This document shows, piece by piece, positions 36,801 to 51,800 of a stretch of DNA of 64,000 nucleotides (position 1 is the first letter of the stretch; every line of letters begins with the position of its first letter). Under the pieces are notes generated by a model. It did no database searches. It saw only the letters and a list, made by a program, of their open reading frames with translations, and was not told where the DNA came from. This stretch comes from Apostichopus japonicus. Taxonomy: Eukaryota; Echinodermata; Holothuroidea; Aspidochirotida; Stichopodidae. Made by a program: the position numbers and the translations under genes. The DNA lies in NCBI RefSeq assembly GCF_037975245.1, contig NC_092571.1, positions 19,120,917 to 19,184,916 on the forward strand. Reading direction: 5' to 3'.

Positions 36801-39800
36801 TCTCATGAAGCAGACCAGCATCTGCACATGCTTTAGCTCGAACAATTTTCTGGAAGAAACATAAATAACATGCATTTATTTATTTATTATAAATACAAAC
36901 ACTGTTAATAAATACAAACAGACATGTAGTATGAATGGTGGTAATAGGTGGGAAGTTAAGGGGGTAATGGGGGTAATGGAAGGGTAACATAAGCTTCCTC
37001 AAATTTTATTTTTTAAGGAGCCCCGGTAATGTGTAGGATATTAACAGAAAGTGTACCCTGCACTACAAACTTTCACTTGATATTTGGAAATATTACTGAA
37101 ATTTTGACCAAAAGGTAGAGAAGGGTGAAAGAAGAGAAGACAAAGACTTTATAATCCAGTGAGGCTCCTTTCAGTTAAGTTCCAGGCCTTAAAATTATCT
37201 CAACGTCCTGCTATGGAAGTAAGGTCAATGGCTCACCACAGGAGACCTTAATTAACTCTAGTGTTCAACCGATTATGCATAACAGAAAATACCGATTACC
37301 GATTATTTTTTCCATAATCGTACCGATTCCGATTATTTGAAAATGAAAATATCCCGTATATACGAAATCGGCAATAAAGTTGGCCGTGGCTATTCTTACA
37401 ACGAGTCGTAACAATTATTTATAAACTATTCTTACGACAAAGGCAAATTCAAGAGCAGTAAAGTAAATAAAGCAACTGCGCATGTAGTAGGGCTAACCCT
37501 AACCCTAAACATAACCCTAAACCTCGATCCTAACCCTTACCCTAACCCTAACCGGAAATTATTGTTACTCCTCGTCGTAAAAATAGTACTCCTGGTCATG
37601 AAAATAGCAACTGCGCATGCGTAGTCGGAAATTATTCTTACGACTAGTCGTAACAATAGCCACTTTGAATAAAGTTTGACAGAAACAATAATTGTTGTGA
37701 TTTTCCCCTGTTTCCTTTTGCTTCGTTTTTATACAAGGCTCTAAGGTATCATTTCGTATGTACCAAATTACCTCTGGAGTTTCTCGGAAAGAAAAAAAAA
37801 AGTGTTTTTCTTTTTTAAATTTCCAAAATACGGAAATATGACATCCTATCTAGTCAGTACTGTGCTAAGCGAATGGCCTAACCACCTCGACGTGAATGTC
37901 ACGTGTTAATGGCTTGAAATGGGCTAAGAATAGTTACTCAAAATATCCATCTCAAAAATTATCTCAGACAAACCATCCATCTTCAATCTTTACCAAAGTG
38001 TAAATTTTAATGACATGTTGCCTTCATTCCGACATTATTTTCTACTTATTTTCAGTATTATACTGTTTATGAACAAATAGAAATGTTACGAACTTCAAGT
38101 TAAACATACCTATTCGTTACCTATTTAACTCTATTCAGGTTCAATTAGAAAATGTAAGCTTTGGCCAATCAAACTGAAAAGCAAATTGTACCATCGTAAC
38201 TTGTTTAAAATTACTCTAAAATGTAATACCAGATTGATGTAAAGAAATAATAACAACTAGAAACTACTCCAATATAAAATATAACATTCCCTCTATAAGA
38301 CATATCACTTACAGTACCTTCCAAACAAATGCCGATTTCCAGCAAATTGAAAGTTTGCTACGCATTTTTTTTTGCAAACCGATGGTTAGGCTACATTTCT
38401 CATTGACTTAGTGTGGTTGTTAGGCTAACATGTGGTCGAAGATTGCAGTTTCCGTGGATATTTTTATTTTTTATTTGCGACACAACTAGAGCGAATTAAC
38501 AGATGGCAAGGTTAGATTTCCATGCAGTTGACTTAGTGTGAAGTAAGGCTACCATGTGGTCGGAGATTTGTGAGGATTTTAGGTTATTTTCGCTGGTACT
38601 GAAATTGCTTCGTGCACGCCGTAATTTTCCACGGTAACTTCCCGGGGATTGTGCGCGACCCTACCGCACTGCTTCAAATTTGATGCTGGATGTGAAAACT
38701 GTTTGCGCGATTCGCGCTGCAACTGCAATTCCTAGCTAAAGCAAACGCATGTCACAATTAATTTTACACAGACACCTGATATAACGAGGGCGATTTTCTT
38801 ATATTTCTTTTTCACACTCGTAATTGTGCTTTAGGAGGGCTTTTTAGCACATCTCTCCCGCTTATTTCCGACCCTGTCAAGCACATTTGTTAATTCGCGA
38901 AATTGGTATTGCTGCTATGCCTACTGTGCCAAGAAATTTGAAGTCACTAACCACGAGGGAAGCAAAATCGGCGACCCTGGCAGCGTAAATTGATGAAAGT
39001 ATACACTGTGAAAGACCTATAGAGGGTGTCTTATTTTAATATTTCGTAGTAAAAGAACAAACCTAATACATAAGTTGATATTTTCAACTTCCATATGTTT
39101 TTGAAATATGATATTTTCGCCTTCCATATGTTTTTGAATAATCGGTATCAAATAACTGGTATTCCACGTAATTTTTACCGATTCCGATTATGTTCCGATT
39201 ATGCAATATTCGTACCGATTCCGATTAGGTTAATCGGTTGAACACTAATTAACTCACAGCATCTATTATACTTCCAAAGAATGTGTTAATACTAACACTT
39301 AAGAAAAAACACTTTCAGAGCATTCCTAAATCCTAACAACTTGGAACGATGTGATTGATGCATTTGAAACATGTGGGTGACATCGAGACTTTTATTTCTT
39401 TCCTGATTTAATAACAATCCTTCAGATAGAATGTCTAAACCTATTCTAAGCTTTAAATACAGACTGATTCATTCTAAGCTTTCAATATAGACTGATATAT
39501 TCAAACACTAATCCTACAGTCTGATTTATTTGCCTATGATTAATTTATCATCGTCACCTTGACTTGTGTCTTCCATTTCTCTAAGTGTTGTCTGTTTCGT
39601 CTTTCCTGAGGTGTGTTCTTCCACTGTGCTTCTTGACCCTGCAGTTCCTCTATCATCCTTGTCAGTTCTCGCAAACTCTGAACCCTCTGGGAGTAATGTC
39701 TGATAGTGGGTAGTAATGCCAGGTGTTGGCAGTGCATGGTCATGAAGTAGCACTCGGTCGGGAATTTAGGCTCCACCCAGACACTCTCATCAGAATCTAT

Positions 39801-42800
39801 TGTAAACAATATAGTCAACATGTGATGTAATGTTGTTTTCAAAATGAATATTCAAAATTGATCATTTTGAAACAAAGCTGCACTAATTATCCCACCAGAG
39901 CAGGTGAAGATCGCCATCTTGTTTAACAATCTTGATATGACATCATATGACTGTTTAAAAGTTGGGTGAAGTTTCATGAATGTATCTGGCAAACCGCATG
40001 TTGAGTAACATCATCGGGGCAAACGATTTGAAAGTGTCACTGTTATTCTTTATCATTTACAAATCATATATGAACTAAAAGAAACTATATTCCTGAAAAC
40101 AAACACCTGATTACAAATCCATGAATTCAGAGTATACAAGAGCTAAGCCATCTTCACATATTTTTCAAGAACAAACAACAATAAGATAATAAAACTAAAG
40201 AGAGGGTCTTGAGGAATGATTGCTAAGATGACAGAGAGACTACACACGATGATCATTTTCCTGGAGAATGAAGGGTTTATCGGGCAACAATGAGTCACCT
40301 TCTAACCACCAAATCTTAGAACATGACTTTGAGATTGCTAGCTTATAAGCTTTACAGGCTTAGGTCTCTTGTTTGTTCCCAGATTTACTGAATGGTGGTG
40401 GGAGGATAACCTGGAATTAATGTTTCCAACGATAGCTTACTTAATTTCTCTATCCACTGACTGACTCCCTCTGAGGTGGCGTTGATTCTGGTACACTGTG
40501 AGATATCTATCCGGCACTGTTTGTGATGAAGATACATTTTATCCACCTGTAAATCAGAACACCAGGAGAATTGTCACAAGTTTGATAATTAAAAGGACAA
40601 AGGTCCAGTGCTTGCATCCCTCTGGTCTTTGTACAACCCTATTCCATATACCATGATAGCTTGCTCTTCATTGAACTAACAAGTTCACTTTTCTGTATCC
40701 ACATTTTCAAATAATTCTTCACACTAAACTGCGGGCTCTGATTACTAGCTTAGTCCACTGATAACACTAACATTTATTTTACACAGTGGTGGCAAATGCT
40801 AAATTATCCAGCTGGTAAACTCAATTTCCCAAAAGTAAAGTTTTTTTGCAAAATAATGTGTTCAGGACCAGGAATCGGATCATTTGTATATTTTAAATTA
40901 AAATTATGTGGTAATCTGCATAAGTTTTTTTTCCAACTTTTACAGACAAAACTTCACCCAAGAATGGCGGACTGGCTGGTGGCCATTACCGTTTTGGCAG
41001 GAACTTTAAGGGTGGTCTTTGGCAAGATATGTGGGGTGGAGGGGGGGGAGGGTGGAGGAGTTGGCTTCCATGTACTTTCACCCTTGGTTGAGACACTTAT
41101 ACAAATTAAACTGTGATTTAACAGCCACAGATGCAACAATTGCATCTACCGAGTGACCTTGCCATCATTCTGTCTTTCAGCTTATTTTTTTAAATGAAGT
41201 ATGAACAAACTCACCCTGTTTGGTGCCACTTTCTCATTCAGTTTCTGTAGGATAACTAATATATTCAGCATGAAGCCATCACCAGCAACTTGACTTTCAT
41301 CAACCTGGAAAAATGAAATTACAACAAAAAAACATAATAGTAAGTCCAAAAGTACTGAGAAAAGATCCCTTTAGATTTTTTGACACACCCAGAACATTGC
41401 CTGTCAATAGCAGCAAAGCCCCCCCCCCGCCCCCCAAATGAAATTACAAAAAAACCATAATAGTAAGTCCAAAAGTTCTGAGAAAAGATCCCTTTAGCCC
41501 ACCCCCCCCCCAAAAAAAACCCCTGAACTTTCTGTGTTCGGTACCAAGGGATTACTTCTGGCTTTCTCACTTAAGCACTACTTCTCTTTCTCATTCCCTT
41601 TTCTTCTTCTTCTTCCCCCCCCCACCCCTCTGGTCAACCCCCTCCTTTAGCTCTCTTCCACCTTTTTTCTCCACACTTTTCTGTCTTTGTCATTCTCTAG
41701 TTTATTCCCTACCCTCCCCCTTAATGCTCTCTTTGTCCCTCTACAGCTTATCTCCTACCTCTCCTCTTCCCCCTGTTTGTTTATTTCTTCTCTCCATCCC
41801 ATGTCTACTAGTCCTCTTACATAGATCAATTTCTTTTGTGTTCACCATACTCATTAACCTGTCTGTGCTGTGTATGTATTTGCCCCTTCTGTTACTGTTA
41901 CTTGTCATTCAGCCTCTGAAGAAGATCCTGCTATGGATCGAAACGTCAGGCCCTCTTACTTTTACTCAATTTTTAATTCTTGTAAGGACAGAGGGTTATA
42001 TCTTTTTTTTTATTATTAAATTCTTGTAAGGATTGCACTTAGGTATTCCCCTATAAGTCTTGAATGTACCTGACATATCAATGCCACACATAAACTAACT
42101 TCAGTACTCCTTATGGCTACAAGTTAGGTTTCTCAAGTTATTATTATTCACTAAAGTAATTTGTCGATTACTCACATGAAGCTGAGATCTCTTTTGGTTT
42201 CTTTTAAGTACGACACTCAAGAATTCCATCATCTTGTCTCGAGTGTTAGCGTTGACCAGTAAACTCTTGAGAATGTGAAACAACTCCTCCTGTAGAGATA
42301 GGAAGATATTAAAAAAGAGGTTAGTTTCATGTCCTGGGATGATGAAGAGAGCTGCAAGACAAGTTACTAACAACAATAATAATAATAAATGTAAATTTAT
42401 ATAGCGCCAATATCCAGAGGAAAACCAATGCTCAGTGGCGCTAGTGCTCAGGGAAGGCAGTCAAAAATAGATAAGTTTTGAGTCTGTTTTTGAAAATGTT
42501 AACGTTGGGTGCCGACTTGAAGTGCAGTGGAAGTGAGTTCCAAAGAGTAGGGGCGGCATTAGAAAACGATCGTTGACCAAATGACTTGAGCTTCAACTTA
42601 GGTACATTGAGCTGTTTGCTGATTGGAGGATCGGAGAGAGCGAGTGGTGGTCTTCCGACTGATCATGCTACTCATGTATTCTAGTGCTAATCCATGCAGG
42701 GCTTTATATGTGAGCAGGATGATCTTGAAGTTTATCCTGTGGGTAACCAGGTAGTTGCTGAGTATTAACTTATTTTGTATATTTTCTTATTTTGATATTC

Positions 42801-45800
42801 TTTCAGACTGCCAATTGCAAACTGTGATCCCAACTACAAGCACTATACTCAACTAACTGCACAACGGTTGCCACTCATTGACATGTGGCTTTGAGAAGTT
42901 AACATTAAATATATCTGTCACCAATACGATTCTTTTACTCGTGAAGTGATCAATAACATATATCAATTCATCAATGTGAAGTTGAGAAAATATCAGGGCA
43001 ATTTATTCCCACAACTATTTTTATTTCTAATTTCACCTACAAAACGATCAGGTTTATAACTTTATGATTTAGACATGGCTCTTCCACATCTCTCAGGACA
43101 CCCTTCTTAATATTTGTACGTACCCTTAGCCGTTCTACAAAACCTTGCAGGGTTTCTGTAGTTAGTTTCATTGCACTTGTAGATATGTTTGCTGATGAGA
43201 AAAACTTCTCAGCTACCTTAGGCTAGAATAGAAAAGGAGAAAACAAGAATGACATGTAGGTGAACTTTAAACAAATCAAATAATTCTTTTTCATGCCAAA
43301 CAAAATCCAATTCCATTTCCAATATGATCTGCGTTGTAATTCACCAGCAGGTGGTGGTTGGGGGGGGGGGGGGGGTGAAGGTATTGTAAATTGACCTCCA
43401 GAAAACCAAACAAAGACCATTCAACAACATCTGATGTAATTGATATCGTGGTTGCATAAATTACATTTGAAGAAACTTATGTGATGAGGCTGTAGCAAAG
43501 AGAAGGAACAAATGCAGAAGAATAGAATCAAGTAACCAACTCCATGCTGAAGTCTGGCAGATTCTATTTCTCATAAACAATTGTCCTTTGTCTTGCATTT
43601 AGTGAATAATAGTTGAATAAACTGAATATGAATCAAAACAAAGGACCGCAAGAGAGCAGGAAGAGAAACGACTGGCATCTACGACCAAGGCAGGGACGAA
43701 ATAATCTGTTACTTACATCGTCTTCAGCAAAGACCGATAATCCCAGAAATGAGCCAAGTAGAGAGATTTTCTCAACTTCTCTTCCAGCACTGCTGGTGAT
43801 TGGCTTAGGAAGCCAACAACTTGTTTGAGTCATCTGTAAGAACGGAGAGCATGCAAATTCATTTACACTGACAGAACATTACATCCAAGGAAAGCAAAAA
43901 TAATTTCAAAAAAACACTTCTACAATACAGTAAATTGCAAAATGATTCTTCAGAAAACTTCCATTACATAAGAAGTGTTCACAAATAGTGGTCTACTGAA
44001 TCGGTTTGGCCACATGGTAAAGCCAAGGTTTACTTCCAGAAAGATAGACAATTGTTCAAGCATCAAGAACATGTAAACTTCAGTGCGAAGGCTTGTCTCA
44101 ATTAATGTTTAAACTTCCTATGTAGAGTGTTGCTTGTATGTAACGTGATAAGTATGAGTTTAGTCTCACTGTTTACATTTAACTACAATCAAGTATAAAT
44201 CAAAAATGTTATAAACAAGGTGTTCAGATAATAAAATAGTCAAGTTTACTTCATACCTATTTGGTGATCTAATTTTTGTTTTCATTATAATATTATATCC
44301 ACAATTTTAGTTAACATGAGAACAACTACAAATTGATGTGCCACTTTATTTCTGAGGTTCTCACTTAAACTACTTTTAATCGAAAGAACTCTGTAGTTTA
44401 CCATGCTCAAAGGGTAGCTGTCAACACTGTGTAATATATAGTGGATATACTTACAAGATTGCATATAGGTCTGAAATTATCCACTTTGATTTTGCACAGC
44501 TCTCTCAGAACCTGTAAGAATTATGAAAGCAAACGTTCAACCTGAGGATCATGGGTCCAGCAAAGTGAGATGATCTCAGGGAGTAGCAAACAAAACAAGA
44601 GAGATGAAGGAAGGAGAGAGGATAAGGGGCAGAGGGAAGGGAAGAGGGAAGGGGAGAGGAAGAGGCAGAGGGAAGTCAGAGGATGAGGGACAGAGGGAAG
44701 GGGAAAGGAAAGAGGGACATAGCTTGCACTAGGTGCAGTATGTTATAGGTCATGAATATTTATGAGTGGGTCTAATGGCTTCTCATTCCAATCAAGTTAT
44801 ATCAGACCTATATTCATATAATTTTCAGTTTGTGCTGAATGTACATAAATGTAATGCATAACCTTGTTGCCTGGGCTGGTAAAGGCATAGCATTCAAAGA
44901 TTACACTTGGTCATGGTCAGTAATTTACATATCAGTGATAAAAGCAACAAATTGTTGATCAATGTCAGCATCCAGGTATGAAACTAGAAATTGTAGTTAA
45001 CTGAGGTTGTCAACGGGGAACTACAATGCTGAAGGACCACATTGATTGATCAACAGCACTGTACCATCCAACTATAAATAAACTGTGTGCGACTCTCATT
45101 GATTGCAAGCACATTAATGTATAATAATATTACTGCCATGTTGGTTCATTGACACACCAAAGAGTAAACCAATGGAGCTACACACAACTTGGATTTAAAC
45201 CTTGCAGGTGGAATACTTGATGATAAAACAGATGATGCAGGGTTAACTCACTAGAAGAGGAGGGTTAAACTCATCACTGGTCAGAGAACACCGTTGCATA
45301 GTCTGCACAAGTCCTAAGATGACAGGCTCAAATATCTGCAAAGAAATCACAAACAGTGAGAAAAAATAGATTCATTTTTTGATAAGCTAGCAGACAGAAA
45401 TGTGACTAAACCTTTTACTGGGCTTGTAAGAGGAAATAACAGCCTAAAGAACTGGAATAAGTGAAATACTGAATTCCAATAGGAATTGTGAATACCTTAT
45501 GCATTGGTAAAGGCAAGAGGAAAGCCTCCTGTTTACTGGTTTCTTGTGGAATGACAACATTTAAATTTACAGTAGCTGATATGTTATTAACAACAAGTTT
45601 TATGAGAATCATTTAGGAAATGAATATTATCCTGAACCACTGGTCTACTTCTTGATCCTGACCCCTGCTACTGGTTCATAGTTATGTTAAATTTAGTTCA
45701 GAGAACCTAGAATCAGGAAGCTTACAGTAGCTTATTTGAGACCCTATCCCTGTTAGATCCACCTTGATCACTGAAAGTATCATCCTCTTTGGTTTCCATG

Positions 45801-48800
45801 ACAACTAAGATTGTGTATATCCCACATATCCCATTCAATACTCACCACTGCAAAACCATTGTTGTCATGAGAAGAATTTACCACCAGCTCCACCAGGAAA
45901 CTGTCTGGAATGTCTTGTGTGAGGAGTAACGGAAGCAGCAGTGAAGGCTGGGAGTTATTTCTACAAGATGAAAACAACAAAATAGTGAAATAATGCTTGA
46001 AATGAAACAGTATCTATAATTAATTTTTTTTTATTTACCATTTATCATACAGCTTTCTTATCTTCCTTTTCATTTCATATGAATGTCAGAGTAACTCTAC
46101 AAAATCCAGGAAATCTCCAAACCTTTGACATGTTTAGATTCATTCAATTAATTGTGATGCTGATAAACCTGGCAGTGATAATTGAGTTGAATACAATCAA
46201 ACACTTCTCACTTATTAACATTGACTCTGTTAGAAATTGTATTCATGAATCTCTAACCAAATCTTGGAGGGAATTGACAGTACATAATATAGTAGATAAA
46301 AGTAAAAATCAAAATTGCTTTCACTGTTTAAAATAAGGATTTTTGATGGAATATTTAAGCTCACTGATCACACTTAAGCAATTACAAGCTTTCTATTTAC
46401 TTAACTGATAAAGTTTTTCACATAAAACAAGCTAGAAAGACTTAGCTTCAAAATATCTCAAACTGAATTGTTCACATAACTGCTACAGTAATGAAAACAG
46501 AATAGCATCATTTTGTCCATCTGCATGAATCTGATGCTGATGTTTCATAAGAAACCACTTGATGTAGGAACTCGGCATATATATTGTGGATAGATCAGTA
46601 GGTAAACTAGTAACTAATCACCGCATCGAGCAGACCGGTGGGTAAACTAGGAACCAATCACTCCACAAAGCAGACTGGTAGGTAAACTAGTAGCTAATCA
46701 CCGCACCCAGTCGACCATAGGGTTAGCTTTATAAACATGGGCCGCTACACCACTGATGAGTTCAATGTGAGTACTCGGTGAATGATGGCAGACCAATGGG
46801 TAAACCAGTAACCAATCACCGCACAGAGCAGACTGGTGGGTAAACCAGTAACCAATCACCCCACAGAGCAGACTGGTGGGTAAACTAGTAACCAATCACT
46901 GCACAGAGTAGACTGGTGGGTAAACTAACCAATCATTGCACAGAGCAGACTGGTGGGTAAGCTAGTAACCAATCACTGCACAGAGCAGACTGGTGGGTAA
47001 GCTAGTAACCAATCACTGCACAGAGTAGACTGGTGGGTAAAGTAGTAACCAATCACTGCACAGAGCAGACTGGTGGGTAAACTAGTAACCAATCACTGCA
47101 CAGAGTAGACTGGTGGGTAAACTAACCAATCATTGCACAGAGTAGACTGGTGGGTAAACTAACCAATCATTGCACAGAGCAGACTGGTGGGTAAGCTAGT
47201 AACCAATCACTGCACAGAGCAGACTGGTGGGTAAGCTAGTAACCAATCACTGCACAGAGTAGACTGGTGGGTAAAGTAGTAACCAATCACTGCAAAGAGT
47301 AGACTGGTGGGTAAACTAACCAATCATTGCACAGAGTAGACTGGTGGGTAAACTAACCAATCATTGCACAGAGTAGACTGGTGGGTAAACTAACCAATCA
47401 TTGCACAGAGCAGACTGGTGGGTAAGCTAGTAACCAATCACTGCACAGAGCAGACTGGTGGGTAAGCTAGTAACCAATCACTGCACAGAGCAGACTGGTG
47501 GGTAAAGTAGTAACCAATCACTGCAAAGAGTAGACTGGTGGGTAAACTAACCAATCATTGCACAGAGCAGACTGGTGGGTAAGCTAGTAACCAATCACCA
47601 TACCAAGCAGACTGGTGGGTAAAATACACCACACTGACAAGTTCAATGTGAGTACTAGGTTAATTATGACATGTTCTCTTACCTTGGCTGTGTAAAGGAT
47701 CCTTGTAATACTAACATGGAGTGTGCTAGACACTGACTTGATGTCTCTGTAATAAGCAGTTCTAAACTTCCTTGAGTGCATTGCTGTATGAAGACAAAAA
47801 CCAAGTTTTAATGTTAATATCTTTATCAATCAAAACTTATGAAATGATTTAGACTGCTCAGTATGATGGGGACACAACTTGCTGTCCAGAGGTAACTGGT
47901 ACTAATCCCTCAGTATGATGGGGACACAACTTGACTGTCCAGAGGTAACTGGTACTTATCCCTCAGTACGATGGGGACACAACTTGCTGTCCAGAGGTAA
48001 CTGGTACTAATCCCTCAGTATGATGGGGACACAACTTGACTGTCCAGAGGTAACTGGTACTTATCCCTCAGTATGATGGGGACACAACTTGCTGTCGATT
48101 GGTTTTTTTTTTACATACTGAACTAATAATTCAAGGTGGTTAGAAATATGCAGGAAATAAATTCAGGAACTTGTTGGTAATGAGAACAAAACAATATAAG
48201 AGTCTAATTACTTCCCACCTATCAACTGAACACTACATGCACTGCATATATATGCAATTTTCACAGCCTGCTAATGAATGTGGATTGCATGGGAACAAAT
48301 GACTATTAGTGGCTGGTAGGTGGGGGATGGGGGGGGGGGAAGGGGAGAGGAGGGAAAATTAGAATAGACAACTTTCTTGTCTGTTATCTGATATATATCT
48401 CTTTGACATACATTCCTACTAATTAAATAAAATGAAGTTGAATGAGACAACACGATATGATAGAATGAACCTGGCAAAGGAGAAACTACTATGACTCACC
48501 TTTTGACTTTTTTCTTGTTTAGCTCTCTCATAGCACTGAATGAGGTACTTCAACATCTCAGCCTCTATCTGACCATCCTCTGCCGTAGATGAAGATGGTG
48601 ACTCGCTGAGGAGGAAGAAATCAGAGCAGTAAAGTAAAACAATACAAGATGAAGACCTGTAACCTGTTTCAACATCATAAAAGAACACACTAGATAATGA
48701 TATGTGAGGTGCTATGTTGGGGTGGGCAAAAGGAACAGGTTATTAATATTACTAACAACACTAATACACAAACAGTATGTAAATGCAAGCTAAATATAAA

Positions 48801-51800
48801 AAGGACATTTGACTAAATTATAATGACTATTCCCTAATACATAATTTTGAGGGGAACAATAATAATAATATAGATTTGATTATTATAAAATATTAAGTTT
48901 AATATTAATATAATGGTAATTACCATAATAGCATATCAGGGGTGTTAAAATATTCTTAATTCACTGTTGAAAGAAGACAGGCTACAGCTTCCTTTGAAGC
49001 TTCTGTGTTATTTACATCCAGTTACTAAAGAATCAAGTGACAGCTGTACACAAATTATAATTCAATGTCTCTGAGGATAGACCTAGAATTGATTATGCAT
49101 CTCATTAAAAGCATGAACAAACCATCAATTCCACCAAGATCAATTTTTCCAGTACTAATCAGTCCCATTCAGTCACATTATCACAAACTTTGGTTCTTTT
49201 CCAGCAAAAAGAACATATCAAATTAATGAAGTCCAAACTGGACTAGAGGCTATCCATCACTATTGAAAGAGACGGTTTAGGTAAACAACATGATTGATGA
49301 TTTATCTGTGTTTATAATGGAAGTTATAAAAAAGCTGATGAGTTTATCAGTCTTTATCAGATAATTCCAGCGGGTACCCTACCTTGTGGACTCCTTCAAG
49401 CTAGTGAATGGATTTCCAGAGGTCGAGAAGAGTGTTAAAACTTCCATCAAAATAAAACTCACAAGGTCTTCAATATTCTCAAAAACTGAAGAATGGAATT
49501 TAAATGGAACATACGTCAAAATATTATACAGGTTACCAACCACTTATATGTTCATAATATTATAACAATATAACTCATTATGCTATTAACTCGAAGGACA
49601 AGGAAATGATGGAGCAAAATATAGGAGTTTACTTTGTATCATCTTGAGAGTGAGAAGATAGCTGTGGATAAATTGCTCCACTTTCTTAAAAAGTTACAAT
49701 AAAAACAGTCCATATGTTTGGTAATTTTTCCTGACGACACAGCACAGATCATGCAATGTGTTATTAGGGGACAGATCATACAGCAACAATCGGTATCGCA
49801 GAAGATGACAAAAAAGACAAAGAAAAATTGTCCCCGTTGTGACGCAAAGGTGGCAGGTTCCTGTATATTACATGTCAGCAGAAATCTCACCGTTTTCAAT
49901 GTTTTGGGCAAATTCTGATGCTAGTCCTTCTAGATATATGACCCCTGGTCCTTGCTCCCTCCAGGAAACCTTGAATACTTGACAGATGGTCTGTAGGATG
50001 ACTTCCTCTGTCTCTCCACAGAGTGCCATGCTCTGATCAGAAAATAAAATAGTCAAACAAATGGTAACAGGTAATCAGTCTTTGGAACAGACATACTAAC
50101 ACAGAATGGACTCAGAATATTGATGAACCTACATCATAAACTTGTTAGATTAGGCCCACGACAGATTGGTGACAACTACATCAAGGCTGTTACTTCTCCC
50201 CCCCCCCTCCTCCCATCCTCTCTCCCTCCTCCCACAAAAAATCCCCACTTCATCTGAGTTAACCACATTTTCACGGTAGATTTATCCAGAAATATATTGT
50301 GCTTTGCACCTAGGCACATCAGGCAGGGCTAAAGTAGTTATTGTCATTAATAGCAAACTACTCCCCCAATGTGACCTCTTTGGCCAGGAAGTGAATCATC
50401 TCAGTTTGTACAGAACAATGCATCTAGTCAGCTGCGTCATATTTGATTTACACTGAAAGACGTGGATAACAGGGAATGATTTGCAAGAACAATACCTCCT
50501 TGGAGAGTTTCCTCTTCCTATTATCAATTTCATCTTGTTCTGGATTCTCAATCCCAGAGTCCACATCCATCTGTGATACGGACCTGTAAGAAGGAAGCAA
50601 CAGTAAATAACAGCTTCCTGTTTATTATTAGGTTCTCTTCATTCCACATGTGCTATTACAACAGCTTTTTCATACCTCTGACAAGTGACAATTGGTAACA
50701 TTTTTCTGTTCTGGTTTGACACTATCTGTGTTCTAGCTATAAGAGTAAGACAATGGCATGATAGCTCAGAGTAAGGATCTTCTTGTCCATTGGGAGTTCA
50801 GCCTAACCTTATCCCTTTATCAAGAGTCAGGTATGTTGCAGGCCATTTCTTGTAACTATACTCCTGCTTTCTGAGACAGCAAAACAACAACTACAGGATT
50901 CATGGCTCTGATGGTTAGAAACCACCAATCTATCAAGAATACTTTATGTTGAGGAGACATCAAATTATTGACATGCTTACCCTGCTTCATAGCTAGCGGA
51001 GCACTCCTGACTGTCTTTGTCAACTTCCATGGATTGAGCCCCTCCATCAACTTCTAAACTGCCAACACCACTGTCCACGCTCTCCCCGGGGACCTCCATG
51101 ACACCACTTTCCAGGCTCTCCCCAGGAACCTCCATGACAGGCATTTCACTTGGCTGAGCTGCAAAGCACGAATGAGTTAAACAAGGTTACATAAACAGGC
51201 TTTAACTATCACTTAAACTGTATTACACCATGCATTAAAAGTGATTAAAGAGATGTATAGCTCAAGATGAATTTCACAACATCAAGGAATAGAACAGTGT
51301 TCATATAAAAGTCTCTGATCCAGTCAAGTTTCTATGAAATAAACCAATAGTGTTCAGTTTCAGACTCTCTTCTGATGTGGTGAAAGCAAAAACATAGAGT
51401 CAATGGAACTAACCTTGTGACTCGGCATTTTCCGTTGAAGCCTCTGCCTTCTCGGAAGGGAACGGTTTCTTGTCTTCGCTGGGTGATGTTGCTGGTGTAG
51501 TGGACGGACTGCTCTTGTCAAGTCTAGCCAATCTCCTCCGACGAATCTAATTATGAAAGTAAAAATCGAATAGAAAGAATTGGATTTCTTTACTCAATTA
51601 TGTCAACTTGGATGCTGTAACTACCTGATTCAGTCAAAATTTTGTCACTTGATATCAAACAAATACATGAGAAGGAAAAAAGGTGGCTCTGTTTAACTAC
51701 AGTTATCACCGCCACTTGTACTTAATCATCATTCCTCTTCGGAACCTAAACTATCCTAATAATAATCTAGTATCAGAGCTAAATTCTATCCTGCTACACT

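Noticed and set aside
37487-37552. Interstitial telomere or chromosome-fusion scar
   Set aside because: The CCCTAA units are imperfect and lie wholly inside a transposon bounded by its own inverted repeats and target duplication.
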